From contig JACKQL020000009.1 in the NCBI GenBank assembly GCA_018296165.2, forward strand, positions 1,302,001 to 1,366,000: a DNA stretch of 64,000 bases. The letters are read 5' to 3'. Within the stretch, counting starts at the first letter, position 1; every line of letters starts with the position of its first letter. The DNA is from Termitomyces sp. T153. Taxonomy: Eukaryota; Basidiomycota; Agaricomycetes; Agaricales; Lyophyllaceae. The translations under genes and the position numbers were made by a program. The notes below the pieces were generated by a model, which saw only the letters and a program-made list of their open reading frames with translations, did no database searches and was not told the DNA's origin. This document shows, in pieces, positions 22,178-33,424 of the stretch.

Positions 22178-23296
22178 TCAAGTCCCCTCTTTGCCAAAAT
22201 ACTCTTCCATTAGCACCTTCTTCCTTAGGCTAAGCAACACCATTTCCATCTCCTGCCGTGTCGGCATTTTAGGCAAGAATAGGTTCTCGGTAACTAGAAA
22301 AGGAATATATGATGCTGCAGCAGTGGCATGGGCGTGAGCAGCGTCTAAGACTGCCGGAGAATTTGACTGAGGATTTCTGGTTGTTTCGGGTCTTCATCTA
22401 GCGGAGCCATATCAACATCACCCCCACCATCCGCTGTTTTGTGTTTTGTCGACGAGCCTCGTATGTCAAATTGAGATGATGATGTTGAATTATAAGGTCT
22501 CTGCAGCTTCGGTATTGGTTCATCTGTAGAGAAACCTAAGCTTCCTCAGAGACTAGAGTACGTCTCTTTCCAGTCTGCTGTCACAAATGTAAAGGTCAAA
22601 AAACTGACATGGGTGGGAGCCTCGTACGCACCCTCTTCCTCAGCTGCACGCTGATACTGTAAAATGGTTCCATCGTTCTCGTCAAGGTCACAATAATATG
22701 GCAGACCCTGGCTCATAAACTTCTTATAAAATGCCAGTGCCTGATTTTCTTCTTCTTCTTTATTCTTCCGGCGTTGGAAGAGCTCACGGACGCTGGGAAT
22801 ATCTTTTGCCCATCCAAAGTACCTATTTCGGCAGTACTCAGTAGTTAGATAGCCATGAACAAGTATAGTAGACGAACTCATAACCCTTAGTCCCAGGAAC
22901 TTCTTTGCCATCATCATCCAGGATTACAACGTTCCGTCGATGATTTCCACCTCCGAGGGCCACAATCTGATTCTCCCAGTGACGTTTCTCGCAAAGAAGC
23001 TTGTTAATTTTGTTGCTCAGATCTCGAACTTCATAGTCTGACAAACCAGCTATGAGAGGCGTTGTCAATATAGATAGTATCTTCCTGACTAACTATACAC
23101 ACACCATCTTGGATTTTTGAGACTTTCCTACTAATCTCGCGCAAGATTTCACCTCTCCACCTCTCACACTCCCTTAACTCTTGCAGGCACTCGCCATTTT
23201 TGGCCGCCGGTCTACCCGTGTCCCAAGATCGAGCTGAGCGGCTTGTGCCTTGCGAAAATGATACAGCATAGATCGTGCCTTCTCTTCATTACGGGC
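22178..23296 (-). pseudogene. ISY1-type pre-mRNA splicing factor, pseudogene
   Basis: Minus-strand exons follow the ISY1 family from end to end: ARNEEKARSMLYHFRKAQAA, LDLGTRVDRRPKMAS, then LRECERWRGEILREISRKVS, SDYEVRDLSNKINKLLCEKR, HWENQIVALGGGNHRRN, DDDGKEVPGTKGYE, YFGWAKDIPSVRELFQRR, and the C-terminus FLPKMPTRQEMEMVLLSLRK to MEEYFGKEGT. Introns of about 50-55 nt are visible (KIQDA/GLSDY; TKGYE/YFGWA; RAAEEE/ADWKE). ISY1 is a spliceosome (NTC/Prp19-associated) component. Three lesions break the frame: a shift between PKMAS and LRECERW, a TGA after WKETYSSL, and a shift between QPEILSQ and NSPAVLD. The initiator methionine was not found. A working copy is presumably elsewhere in the genome. 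The CNMT pseudogene is divergent from it, about 220 bp away. Confidence 0.85.
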
Positions 23297-23514
23297 CTGT
23301 ATTTGAGCTGATATAAAGGCAAAAAAACAAACATCAGTACTTGCCACGGATAGAAGTCGATCAATGATGAGGTCAACGACGAAGCTTTTGGTAGATAAGC
23401 ACCTCCCGATTTAATCTATTCAGTATCTCATCTAATCTGCACCGGTGGATGATCAGATCTTTCACCTGACTAATTATCTTTGCATATGCATTTCTACTCC
23501 TGATAGTCAAGAAG

Positions 23515-25488
23515 ATGCCGTCGAACCAACTTTCCGATGTGGAAGAAGGTTTAATTTTGAAAAGTTATCTTCTGTTATGAAATTTGAATCATCTTTAGAA
23601 AAAATCCACTTCTCAAACTTTATAACCACGTTCCGCAATTACTCGCAGTATTCGGTACGCCAGTGCCTCATTGTCTTCCATTATCAACCTCCCAACCAAT
23701 GGAGATCAATTACAGCTGGCAGTCAACAATCGACGTCGCAAGGATGTTTATTGCCTGCCTTCGGAAGATCAACAAGTCTTGGAAGCAATTGGGTACAAGA
23801 AAACACTTGACCAAGTGGACGACGCGATTCAAGCAAATGCAGAATTTCTCGCCCTAATAGTGGCCAATCCTGATATATTTGGCCATGAGGTGGAAGCTGA
23901 TGTGCAAGGAACAGACAAGGGCGTGACCCAGGGTGGGAATGAAGGAGAAGCAGAATGCAAACCAGGTAAGACTCAGTCTATATGTCGGAAATGTTTCCCC
24001 GTCTCAAGGATAAAGTAGCAACACATGCAGTGACTTCACATTCACACACCTATTCCCACTCTCACTCTCATTCTCACACCAATTCCTCTCATTCTCACGG
24101 GCATTCACATGACAGACACCAAAAATATAGACCCACTGATTTCGACATGGACAAACTCAGAAGCACACTCAAGCAGTTTGTACGAGGCTGGAGTGAACAA
24201 GTGTGCTACTTCTACATAAATATTCACCCTAGCGGCTGAACTAAGCCTAAAACAGGGCTGGGAAGAACGCGAGGCCTGCTATCAGCCTATGAAAGATGCC
24301 CTGGTCAAACATTTTTCAGATGTCCCACTTGAGCAAAGGTTTGGTCATACAGAAGATCATGTTTCTTGTCATTTTACTGACAATGCGATCGACAGAGGTA
24401 GCTTGCCGGTTCTACTACCTGGATCAGGGCTAGGCCGCTTGGCGTATGATGTTGCGAGTATGGGTAGATTTCTCCATCGATATCATGGGCAAAGAGTATG
24501 TCTAATGGTGAACCCAACAAGGTTTTGCATGCCAGTGAGATGAGTTTTGGCACTACATGCTGCTCCCATCATTCCTCATACTAAATCGGTACGTGTCTTC
24601 ATTCCACTACCCGTCTTTAGGGTTCGCGCTGAGCAAGATCGCGCAACTTGCCATTTTCTCATATCCCTTTCCTTGAACCTTTCACATCATGGCAGCACCG
24701 ACTCGATCAACAAGTACCCGTTGTACCCATATGTCCACAGCTTCTCCAATGTTTCCTCGCAACAGGCCATGCTCCAGCCCATCCCAATCCCCGATGTTCT
24801 TCGAGCAATTTACCACCGGGATCTGACTTCTCCCTTGTTGCCGGTATGTCCATCTACTGGACTTCCTTTCATCTATCACTGACCATTCTTTGATTACATT
24901 AATCTCGGTTCCACTTCTCTTGAACTCCTCTATCACAGGAGATTTTGAGGAGATCTACGGTGTTGATACAGACCCAAACAAACCACAGGCCGGGGAGTGG
25001 AATGCGATCCTAACATGCTTCTTCATCGATACTGTCAGTATCCAAATGCGCGTTCTTTATCTTGGAAAATATGATACTCAACCAAATTGTGATATCAAGG
25101 CCAAGAATATAGTCAACTATCTGCGCGTCATTCACCGCATTCTCGCTCCTGGCGGTGTGTGGGTCAACCTTGGTGAGTCGCATTCTTACTATTCAAATGC
25201 TCATGGTGATATCGGCGCTGGATTTCAGGTCCGTTGTTGTGGCATTGGGAGAACAACAATACAAACGATACATCGGTCGAACTCGATCTTGAAGAAGTGA
25301 AAGCTCTAGCAAGAAGTATTGGCTTTGAAATATCTGTGTGTTTGCGTTCCTTGTACATTTTGCGATTTGAAATTAAATGCAATCCTCTGTGGAATGAGAG
25401 GACAATCGATACAACCTACACGAGCAACTCAGAAGGCATGTTAGGTTATATTTATCACGCTGCATTTTGGACTGCGACCAAAATTTAG
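23515..25488 (+). pseudogene. Carnosine N-methyltransferase (N2227 family), pseudogene
   Basis: Starting at MPSNQLSDVEEEKIHFSNFI, small exons join as in the N2227/carnosine N-methyltransferase family: TTFRNYSQYS, LAVNNRRRKDVYCLP, a His/Ser repeat of about 25 residues (SHSHSHSHTNSSHSHGHSH), YRPTDFDMDKLRSTLKQFVR, the SAM-binding LLPGSGLGRLAYDVASMG, EFWHYMLLPSFLILN, YPYVHSFSNV, LPPGSDFSLVAGDFEEIYG, AILTCFFIDT, IVNYLRVIHRILAPGGVWVN, LLWHWENNNTND and GMLGYIYHAAFWTATKI. Known members methylate carnosine or related peptides using S-adenosylmethionine. Lesions: TGA replaces the conserved Gly in GFACQGNEF, a one-base frameshift follows PIPIPDV, and the last intron has TGG where the acceptor TAG is expected. 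At least nine introns remain recognisable, so this is a decayed genomic copy, not a retrocopy. Confidence 0.85.
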
Positions 25489-26214
25489 ATTTGTGAAAAT
25501 TACATTGTGTATGTAGTTGTCCTTCGAATGAAGTTTTTTTATACATCATATGGCATTGCCGGCGATATCCTTTTTTTAGTAGTTACGTTGCATCGCCAAG
25601 TACACATGCGTTGATTTCGAGATGGAAGTATTGTATTTCCGTTAAGGATATGTTTCATATTTAACTCATGATTGACATGATCATGTCCTGCTTCCAGGAG
25701 AGTTGGCCACGTACACCCTTTTAGTTAAAAGTCGAACTAAAGCGAAGTAGGTAAAATAATGCAAGCGGGGTTGAGAGCACCAACCGCAAGCGCGAATAAT
25801 CCTGGCAGGTTCAGCCAAAACACCCCAAAATAAAGTATCACTTACCATGATACTTACACGAGTGGTTGTACGACTCAGAAGCATACGCGTTATTCTGTTA
25901 TCATTCATATCAACATCTGAAACAGGCAGAGCGAGAATGGGAATGAAATCTTGATTTCAATTTTTGAGAGAGCTGTTGTATAAGACCTGAAATTGCGAAG
26001 GATTAAAATTGTGTCCAGAATTCCGACTTTCATGGTAACGGTAAGCGATTTGTGAGAAAGGTGTCATGTTACACTAAGATTACTTGGTAGGTAAAGTATG
26101 GCAATAGTAATGAATCTACAAAGGAATGATGGTCACTTTTGTCCTCCTTTGGAAGATGATTTCTATCGTGTTTGGAAGAGTGAATCTGAAATGCAATTCG
26201 TGACCTGACATATT
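25489..26214. other. No supportable gene
   Basis: Spacer between the 3' end of the methyltransferase pseudogene and the 3' end of the prenyltransferase pseudogene, which converge on it. Only short open frames are present. Confidence 0.5.
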
Positions 26215-27432
26215 GGAAGAAACCAATTGACGACAGATAATCAACCATCAGGCCGCACCATACAGTCCATCCCAGATGACCCATGATTAGTTCAAGGTGT
26301 CACCGAACTACAGGAACACTTACGCCAACAACTAGCAGGTAAATCGAGATTGACGAGCTTGTATTGCCACACCAGATGAGCAATAGTACCACCGACTGAA
26401 AAAAAAACAAAGTAATACGGGCCTTGTCCATTAATATATCCAGCAAGACCAAGCATAGTGACAAAGCCGACTCTGCACAGAACAAGTAAGGGTCGGATCC
26501 AGGATCCAAACATAATGGCTGCAGATCGAACGCCTATCTTGATGTCATCTTGAATATCTTGGCAAGCATAGATTGTGTGCATGAAGTCAAATTCGACGGG
26601 AGCCAGTAGCGACAAGCAATATATACCATAAAGCATAGTCCAGCTATGTGGAAACAAGAATGAATTCATATTCAGTATAGCTAACAACGAACTTACAACC
26701 AACACCCGGTCATCGTGATAGAAATAAGCTTGACGTTAAGCCATCCAGTAAGGGAAACACATGCGGTGACGAAACCGAAATTCATAGCAAATCCGAGCCA
26801 AGCTTGCGGCCAGTGGGTAAACCTCTTGAAGAGCGGATAGATTGCAAATCTGTGCACGAACATTAGTATGGAGTGCAAAATAGACATAGGGTCGACGATC
26901 ATCAGAGAGGTTACCTACAGTGGAAGTAGCTAAAATAGACCAACCCACAGACTGCAAAAAGAATAAGCAAAAGAGCAAGGACTTCTAGAAGTTCACGAAT
27001 GCATGATCATTAATAGTCACGTAGAAGAAAGATATGCCCATAATATATTGTACAAAGAGATAAACTATGGCCGCGAAAACTGAAATACAACCGCTGGCCA
27101 GCGAACGACCCCTTGTACGCTCTGGTGATCATTAGATAAGATTTGTTAATTGCAGCTCATAGATAGACTCACCAACACCAGCATCTATCTCTATCAAAGA
27201 TGTCATTGACAGTACAAGTTGAGCTGCGGAGGAGAAAAGCACTGATAAAACGTTCGATGAGATGGCTCCCATAAACCTGTAGTGGCAGACCGGTGGCGAA
27301 TGCGGCCATTGTCAAACCGCATGCTACAAGGCTTGACTATGAGCAGAACAGTATTGGGAGCTTTCGGAAAGCGCATCAAACGGCCAGAACATAAGGACAG
27401 TTCCTGTGGGCTGGGATGGGTGAGTCACATTG
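26215..27432 (-). pseudogene. COQ2-type 4-hydroxybenzoate polyprenyltransferase (UbiA family), pseudogene
   Basis: Minus-strand pieces follow UbiA prenyltransferases: FWPF then GLTMAAFATGLPLQ, TCTVNDIFDRD (first Asp-rich motif), RTRGRSLASG (canonical RPLASG with P changed to S), ISVFAAIVYLFVQYIMGISF, YPLFKRFTHWPQAWLGFAMN, TIYACQDIQDDIKIGVRSAA (second Asp-rich motif), PLLVLCRVGFVTMLGLAGYI, GTIAHLVWQYKLVNLDLPAS and GHLGWTVWCGLMVDYL. The family transfers a polyprenyl chain in mitochondrial ubiquinone synthesis; related UbiA enzymes act in terpenoid pathways. The frame breaks just after FDRD (the DAGV continuation is in another frame), and neighbouring pieces also change frame without clear splice sites. 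It converges with the methyltransferase pseudogene. Confidence 0.8.
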
Positions 27433-27754
27433 CTCACTATGATCGTTCATGCCAAACCTTCTCCAGCCTTATAAGTTCAAGATACGGACGAACGTGAGAG
27501 GATGCCAAGTCAAGAGGAAGCCTCATAACGATTTTGGAGAGTTTTGATGAGCAATTAATAGTATCGTTTCGTCACTGCGGGCCATGATGAAGAAAAATAC
27601 AGGGAGGAAGAATATAGTCAACGGAGGATGGTTAGTGTATCGTCGCTTCATGGTATGAAGCTTTTATAGCTGAGAGTCATAACATCAAGTGGAAAGCTGG
27701 GCTAACGAATTGGTCATTCGTAAATGGTCAGGTCGCGGTTCAATCGTCATGCCT

Positions 27755-27759
27755 GATAG
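27755..27759 (+). other. Target-site duplication, left copy (GATAG)
   Basis: GATAG directly precedes the 5' LTR and recurs directly after the 3' LTR at 33420-33424. The perfect 5-bp pair is the expected footprint of integrase-mediated insertion. Confidence 0.9.
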
Positions 27760-28086
27760 TGTTAGCATTTCACATATCACACCAGCCACTTGTCACACTG
27801 GGCCACTGGCCACCGTCACCAATGCTTTGTCTTCAATGTACGCTTTGTCTATCTATGTATTCTCATTGTTCTACACACTCGTATATATACAGCTACATTA
27901 GACGATCCCCTCAGTCAATTCTACCGGACTGAGGGGTGAGTAACTGAACGTATCATTCTATTTATGTATAGACTGACTGTACCTATAGAGTAAACTTACA
28001 CTTGTTCATAGGTACAGTCTAATACAGTCAATTCTACCGGACTGAGGGAGTAAACTTACACTTGTTCATAGGTCTGACTTCTAACA
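27760..28086 (+). repeat. 5' LTR (327 bp)
   Basis: Begins TGTTAGCATTTCACATATCA and ends GACTTCTAACA. It contains GTATATATACAGC, a likely TATA region, near 27885, and two copies of a GTAAACTTACACTTGTTCAT block. Confidence 0.93.
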
Positions 28087-28099
28087 GGTTATGGGTATA
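28087..28099 (+). promoter_or_regulatory. Primer-binding site, copia-like (initiator tRNA-Met fragment)
   Basis: GGTTATGGGTA starts immediately after the 5' LTR. From memory, GGTTATGGG begins the Drosophila copia primer site, which pairs with the cleaved anticodon region of initiator tRNA-Met. The same half-tRNA priming is inferred here. Confidence 0.6.
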
Positions 28100-28203
28100 T
28101 TGTCAACGACTCTCTAATAGTTATCGATACTAGACCTTGGAACCACCTTTTGATCAAAGCCCCTACCCGATTTTATCATGCGTAGCGTCGCGTACCTTAA
28201 CTC

Positions 28204-31200
28204 TTGGTCTATTGTCCTCTCGCATTATTCTCTATCTTGGCGATTCTGCTCACTATGGCTCCCGAGTCCTCATCAACCATCTTTCCCTCTGATTCTACCA
28301 ACCCTTCTGTCCCCGAATGCATCATACGCCACAGGTGGGAGGGTTCCAAGTACGCTCGTGCGGACAGGAACTTCACACAGTGGACAGAGAAACTCAAGGA
28401 TGCTCTCATCCTTAATGGGATCTACTCCCATGTCTTTGACACCATCGCTATCCATCCAAATATTGATACTGAGCCTTGAGCTCATGCCAACTGGGGCTTA
28501 AACGACCAGCTCGCAATCACCTTCATGAAATCTGCTCTGGATGACGCCAAGCATCGCGATCTCATCACCAACAAAGGCGCGGCCTGGTGCTACATGGACC
28601 TGAAGGCATGAGCACAAAGGGAGGGCCCTATCAAACAGATTGCTCTTCTCCAGGAGGCGTTATCCACATACTGTTCCACTGCAGAACCCTTGCCTGTCAT
28701 GGTCGGATGCATCGTTGATACAGTCAAGCATGCCTTTGACATCGGGACAGTCGATAGGAATCTCTTTGCCTGTATTGCCCTGCTTAATAGCCTCAATTAT
28801 CCACCCTTTGACTCTCTTCAGAATTCAGTATCAATCCTCATCAGTAAATGCACTCAGAGCACACCATGTGACCCGACAGACATTTGTATACTCATGGAGA
28901 ATGCTCAGAATATCCTCAACTCCAAAGCGAAATCCAGTCATGCAATGGCATTTAGTGCAAAAGGAGGCATGAGGGTGACAGATTTGCCAGGACATAATCA
29001 TGCTCACAGGGCAACCTGTTGTGAGAACTGTTTTGCACTCAAACGACCCTGTAAAGGACATACAAAGGCCTTCTGTGTACAAAAAGGGGGGGGTATGGCA
29101 GGTAGATCTATTGCTGATGCTCAGGAAGCACAGAGAGCATCAAAAGGGAAGTCTAACCTCTCAAAGTATTCACCCAAAACTGGCACTACCGCAACTCCTT
29201 CCCCAAAGTCTTTTGTTGCTGTCACAGGGGCAGATGGAAAGATGTGGTATGTGAATCCATCACAGCTTGAGCAGCCTCCAGCTCTTGAAACAGCAGCTAT
29301 TGCAAAAGTCAATATATCTCTTTCAGAGTCACCCCTTGACTACAGCACAGAGTACTGGGAACATGTTGGATTCCCATCCATAGATGACACCAGCACCATG
29401 ATGGACTGGAATGTACAAGCAGGACCAATCACGGAGAACATACTCACCACAAATGTAACCCCAACAAATCATTCAGGATGTTCACCGGTCCCCTTCCTAG
29501 ATACCACACCATTCCTCATAGACTCCAGTGCAACTGTCCATATTTCACCATGCCACAAAGATTTTCTTACCCTATGCCCAATCCATCCATGCAATGTGAA
29601 AGGGCTTGGCAGATCCACAGTCGCAGCAATTGGAATTGGAAACATACAGCTCCACATTGCTAAAGGGGCTGATATTGTTCTGCAGGATGTCCTATGCATT
29701 CCAAATGCTACTGTTTGCCTCATATCTGTCAGCTCTCTTGCCACATGTTCAGGTTTAGATACCATATTTGACAACTTGTCAGTCAAGATTCTTGATCAAT
29801 CCACATGCTCAATTGTTGCATGAGGAACACTTGCCCCAGATCAACGCCTTTACACCCTCAATCTCCACTCTATCTCTTCCAAACATCATGCCTTTTTGCT
29901 CCAGCACACTGCTGACCTGGAAACTTGGCATCATCATCTTGGACATGCCAACTACCAGACCGTCCTTGACATGGCAAAGACTGGAATGGTCCCAGGTATG
30001 CCCTCTGTCTTCTCCTCAAAGCCACCTAAATGTGACTCATGTATCCTTGGCAAACAGACAAGGAATGCAGTCCCAAAGGTGTGGGAGGAAGGATGGAGAG
30101 CAATGCAGAAACTTGAGATAGTATGGGTTGATCTAGCTGGCCCTCAGGCTGTAGTGTCTCATGCAGGATACAAATATATCATGAATATCATTGATGACTA
30201 TACAAGTGAACACTGGTCGATACTGCTGCATAACAAGGCTGAAGCTCTCCCCCACCTCAAAGCATGGCAACTGGCATGAGAAAATGAGGTACAGGCTAAA
30301 CTAGGCACTTATCGCACTGGCCATGATGGCAAACTTAGTGGGCAAAATATGCAGGCATGGCTCATGTCCTCTGGGTCAGAACAACAGCATGGGCAGCTTA
30401 CACATCCACACATATTGAATGCATCAAATGTATGCATTGTACTCTTATGGGAAAGGCTCGTGCTATGTGGATAGCTGCAGGATGCCCCCCTAACCTGTGG
30501 GATGAATTCTGCATGATGGCTTCTCACATTCATAAGCAAACTCTTACAGAATCCTTACAAAATATGACCCCTCATGAAGCATGGACAGGCTGACAACCAA
30601 AGTACTCATACATGCATGAAATAGGGTGCAAGGCCTTTGTTCTCATCCAGTCAGAACATAATCCTAAGATTTATGCACAATCTATCAAGTGCATATTGAT
30701 TGGATATGCTAAAGACTCAAAGGCATACAGATGCTATGACAAGTCTACTGGAAAGATATATGAAAGTTACCATGTGAGATTCTGTGAGAGCTACAAGGAA
30801 TCACATCAGACACCTGTATCATTTTCACATCCTATCAACAACAAACAGCTGCTTACTCAGCACCAACTCAACCTCACCAGCCCTGACAACAACAGCACAA
30901 CCATCTCAGGAGGAGCATCTGAACACATCCCCCACCTGCAACCTAAACCTGTTGAACACATCCCACTGCTGCAACTTAAACTTGTTGAACCTCAGAACAT
31001 ACCAGTTGTCACCCAACTCTGTTGATCCCAGCATATACCTGTACCAACCTTTGGAGCTGACTCTGACAATGCTCCACAATCTTGAACTCAAAAAGCTGTA
31101 CAAGAGTCTATCACAACTGGAGAGCACCTACAAGCACAACGCGAGGCAATGAGGGCTACCAATCAACAATCTGGAGCAGCCGATCAAGGTACTGAGGACC

Positions 31201-32896
31201 AGATTGCAGATCAAGATCTGGATGGTCCCAATCTAGCCAACATTACATTGTTGCAAGAAATTGAGTATCTGTTGACTGCCACTTGTGAGCTCAAAGGTCA
31301 TCCCTTAGCACCAGAAATCAGTGACAAGCCATGTACTTGGGCCGAGGCAAGACAGTCTGGCGATGCCAGTCATTGGGAGGCAGCATATCAAGATGAACTC
31401 AACTCTCTGAAGAACATGGGCATATACTGACTCATACCCTGTTCAGCAGTACCAGCTGGCCAAAAGGTCAGAAGTGGGCACCCCATCTTTAAAATCAAGT
31501 GCGACAAACACGGTAATTCAGTCAGGCAACTAGTATTTCAAGGTCACAAACAAGTATACAGTCAAGACTTCACTAAAACTACATCACCCACAGCATGCAT
31601 GGAATTATGGCAGATCCTGCTTCATCTGGCAGCTGCAAAAGGGTGGGATGCAACTCAGATCAATGTGAAGACAGCATTTTTTTATGGCATTCTCCCTGAA
31701 GACAAAGTACAATTCATGAAGCAGCCCAAAGGATTTGAGGAGCAGAGCAAAGAGGACTGGGTATGGATGTTGGTAAGGGGATTGTATGGCATGAAACAGG
31801 CCAGAAGGATTTGGAATCAGGCAGTTAATGACAACATGGCTTCTTGGGGATTCCAATGTCTGGCAAGCAAATTCTGTATCTTCTACCAAGCCACTGACCA
31901 TGGTACTGTCATTGCAGCACTCCATGTTGATGCTTTTCTGTCCATTGCAAGCAGCAAGGAAGAAAATGAACATTTCAAAGCCCAAATATGTCAAGCCTGG
32001 ACAATTTCCAATCTTGGAGTCCTGCACTTTGTAGTAAGAATCACTGTGGAATGGGATTGCCCTAACAACTGTGTAAAGCTGTCACAGACTGGGCTCATTG
32101 ATGAAATTGTCTCCCAATTCGACCAGAAGGATGCCACACCCCTATCCCTGCCTATGGACCCTAACACAAAGCTGTGATGCATCAATCAAGATTCACTATC
32201 TCAGGAGGAGTGTCAAACCATGAAAAATACTCCATACTGGCAGCTGGTTGGGTGCTTGCTCTATGTAGCTATATCTACTTGACCCAACATTGTGTTTGGG
32301 GTACAACAACTCACACAGTATCTAGACTCATATGCAACTCCTCACTGGAGTGCCACAATATGCCTGGTTCATTACCTGAAAGGAATGCATGATCTCCAAC
32401 TTCATCTTGGAGGATCAAACACTAACATAGATCTCAACAGATTCACCAGCTCTGACTGGGCAAGCTGCCCTGATACTCAACATAGTGTTGTGGATATTTA
32501 TGGAATCTTAGATTGGGTGCAGTGTCATGGGCTGTTAGGAAGCAGCAGACAGTAGCTGCCTCATCTTGTGAGGTGCAATATATGGCTGCATTCAAGAGTG
32601 CTCAGGAATGCATCTGGCTCTGAGCCCTGTTGAAAGGCATTGGTTTCTATCTCACAGACTGTCCAACTAAAATGTTCTGTGACAACAACTCTGCAATTGC
32701 TCTGTACAAGGACCCTCTCTTGCATGCACACATAAAACATGTGGATATCAAGTATCATTTCCTCCATGAATGCGTTCAATCCAACAAACTAGTCCTACTT
32801 TGTGTTCCATCCAAAGAGAATACTGCAGACATTTTTACAAAGGCTCTTCCCACACCTGCATTCACATACCTTCATCCTTGCCTCAGTCTTTGCTAA
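28204..32896 (+). pseudogene. Copia Gag-Pol polyprotein, disrupted
   Basis: Domains in order. Gag-like: RNFTQWTEKLKDALILNG, with a Cys/His knuckle CCENCFALKRPCKGHTKAFC near 29020-29080. Protease: FLIDSSATVHISP near 29515 (canonical DSGAT has become DSSAT). GAG-pre-integrase: WHHHLGHANYQTVLDMAKTG and CDSCILGKQTRN. Integrase core: IVWVDLAGPQ and MNIIDDYTSEHWSILLHNKA. Reverse transcriptase: INVKTAFFYGILPED, MLVRGLYGMKQARRIWNQAV and ALHVDAFLSIA. RNase H: FCDNNSAIALYKDPLLHAHI and ADIFTKALP. Key catalytic positions are lost (VDD is now VDA; the first RT Asp is Asn). With at least seven stops and two frame shifts the element is non-autonomous. Confidence 0.92.
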
Positions 32897-32927
32897 AGCC
32901 CCACAATACTATGTGAGGAGGAGCATC

Positions 32928-32941
32928 TGGGTGAGGAGGAG
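32928..32941 (+). promoter_or_regulatory. Polypurine tract
   Basis: A GGGTGAGGAGGAG-type purine run directly abuts the 3' LTR. A partial copy (GTGAGGAGGAG) lies about 18 bp upstream. Confidence 0.7.
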
Positions 32942-33419
32942 TGTTAGCATTTCACATATCACACCAGCCACTCATCACACAGGGCCACTGGTCACCATCA
33001 CCAATACTTTGTCTTCAATGTATGCTTTGTCTATCTACATATTCTCATTGTTCTACACACTTGTATATATACAGCTACATTAGACGATCCCCTCAGTCAA
33101 TTCTACTGAACTGAGGGGTGAGTAACTGAACGTATCATTCTATTTACATATAGACTGACTGTACCTATAGAGTAAACTTACACTTGTTTATAGGTACAGT
33201 CTAATACAGTCAATTCTACCAGACTGAGGGAGTAAACTTACACTTGTTCATAGGTCTGACTTCTAACAGTGAGTAACTGAATGTATCATTCTATTTACGT
33301 ATAGACTGACTGTACCTATAGAGTAAACTTACACTTGTTCATAGGTACAGTCTAATACAGTCAATTCTACTGGACTGAGGGAGTAAACTTACACTTGTTC
33401 ATAGGTCTGACTTCTAACA
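32942..33419 (+). repeat. 3' LTR (478 bp) with internal 151-bp tandem duplication
   Basis: It matches the 5' LTR, but its last 151 bp, starting GTGAGTAACTGAA, are present twice in tandem (33118-33268 and 33269-33419). 327 plus 151 equals 478 exactly, so the duplication is the whole length difference. Confidence 0.93.
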
Positions 33420-33424
33420 GATAG
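33420..33424 (+). other. Target-site duplication, right copy (GATAG)
   Basis: Matches 27755-27759 exactly. Confidence 0.9.

Larger units (their letters stand above)
27760..33419 (+). mobile_element. Copia-type (Ty1/copia) LTR retrotransposon, degenerate
   Basis: The 5.66-kb element is bounded by TG...CA LTRs (27760-28086 and 32942-33419) and GATAG target duplications. Between them lie a primer site, one pol region in the copia order (Gag, protease, integrase, reverse transcriptase, RNase H), and a polypurine tract. In-frame stops (about 28477, 28609, 29821, 30277, 30591, 31428, 32175) and two frame changes show it cannot make its own proteins. Most stops are TGA, fitting transitions from TGG or CGA. 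The two LTRs differ by scattered, mostly transition substitutions and one 151-bp duplication, so insertion is not very recent. Confidence 0.95.
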
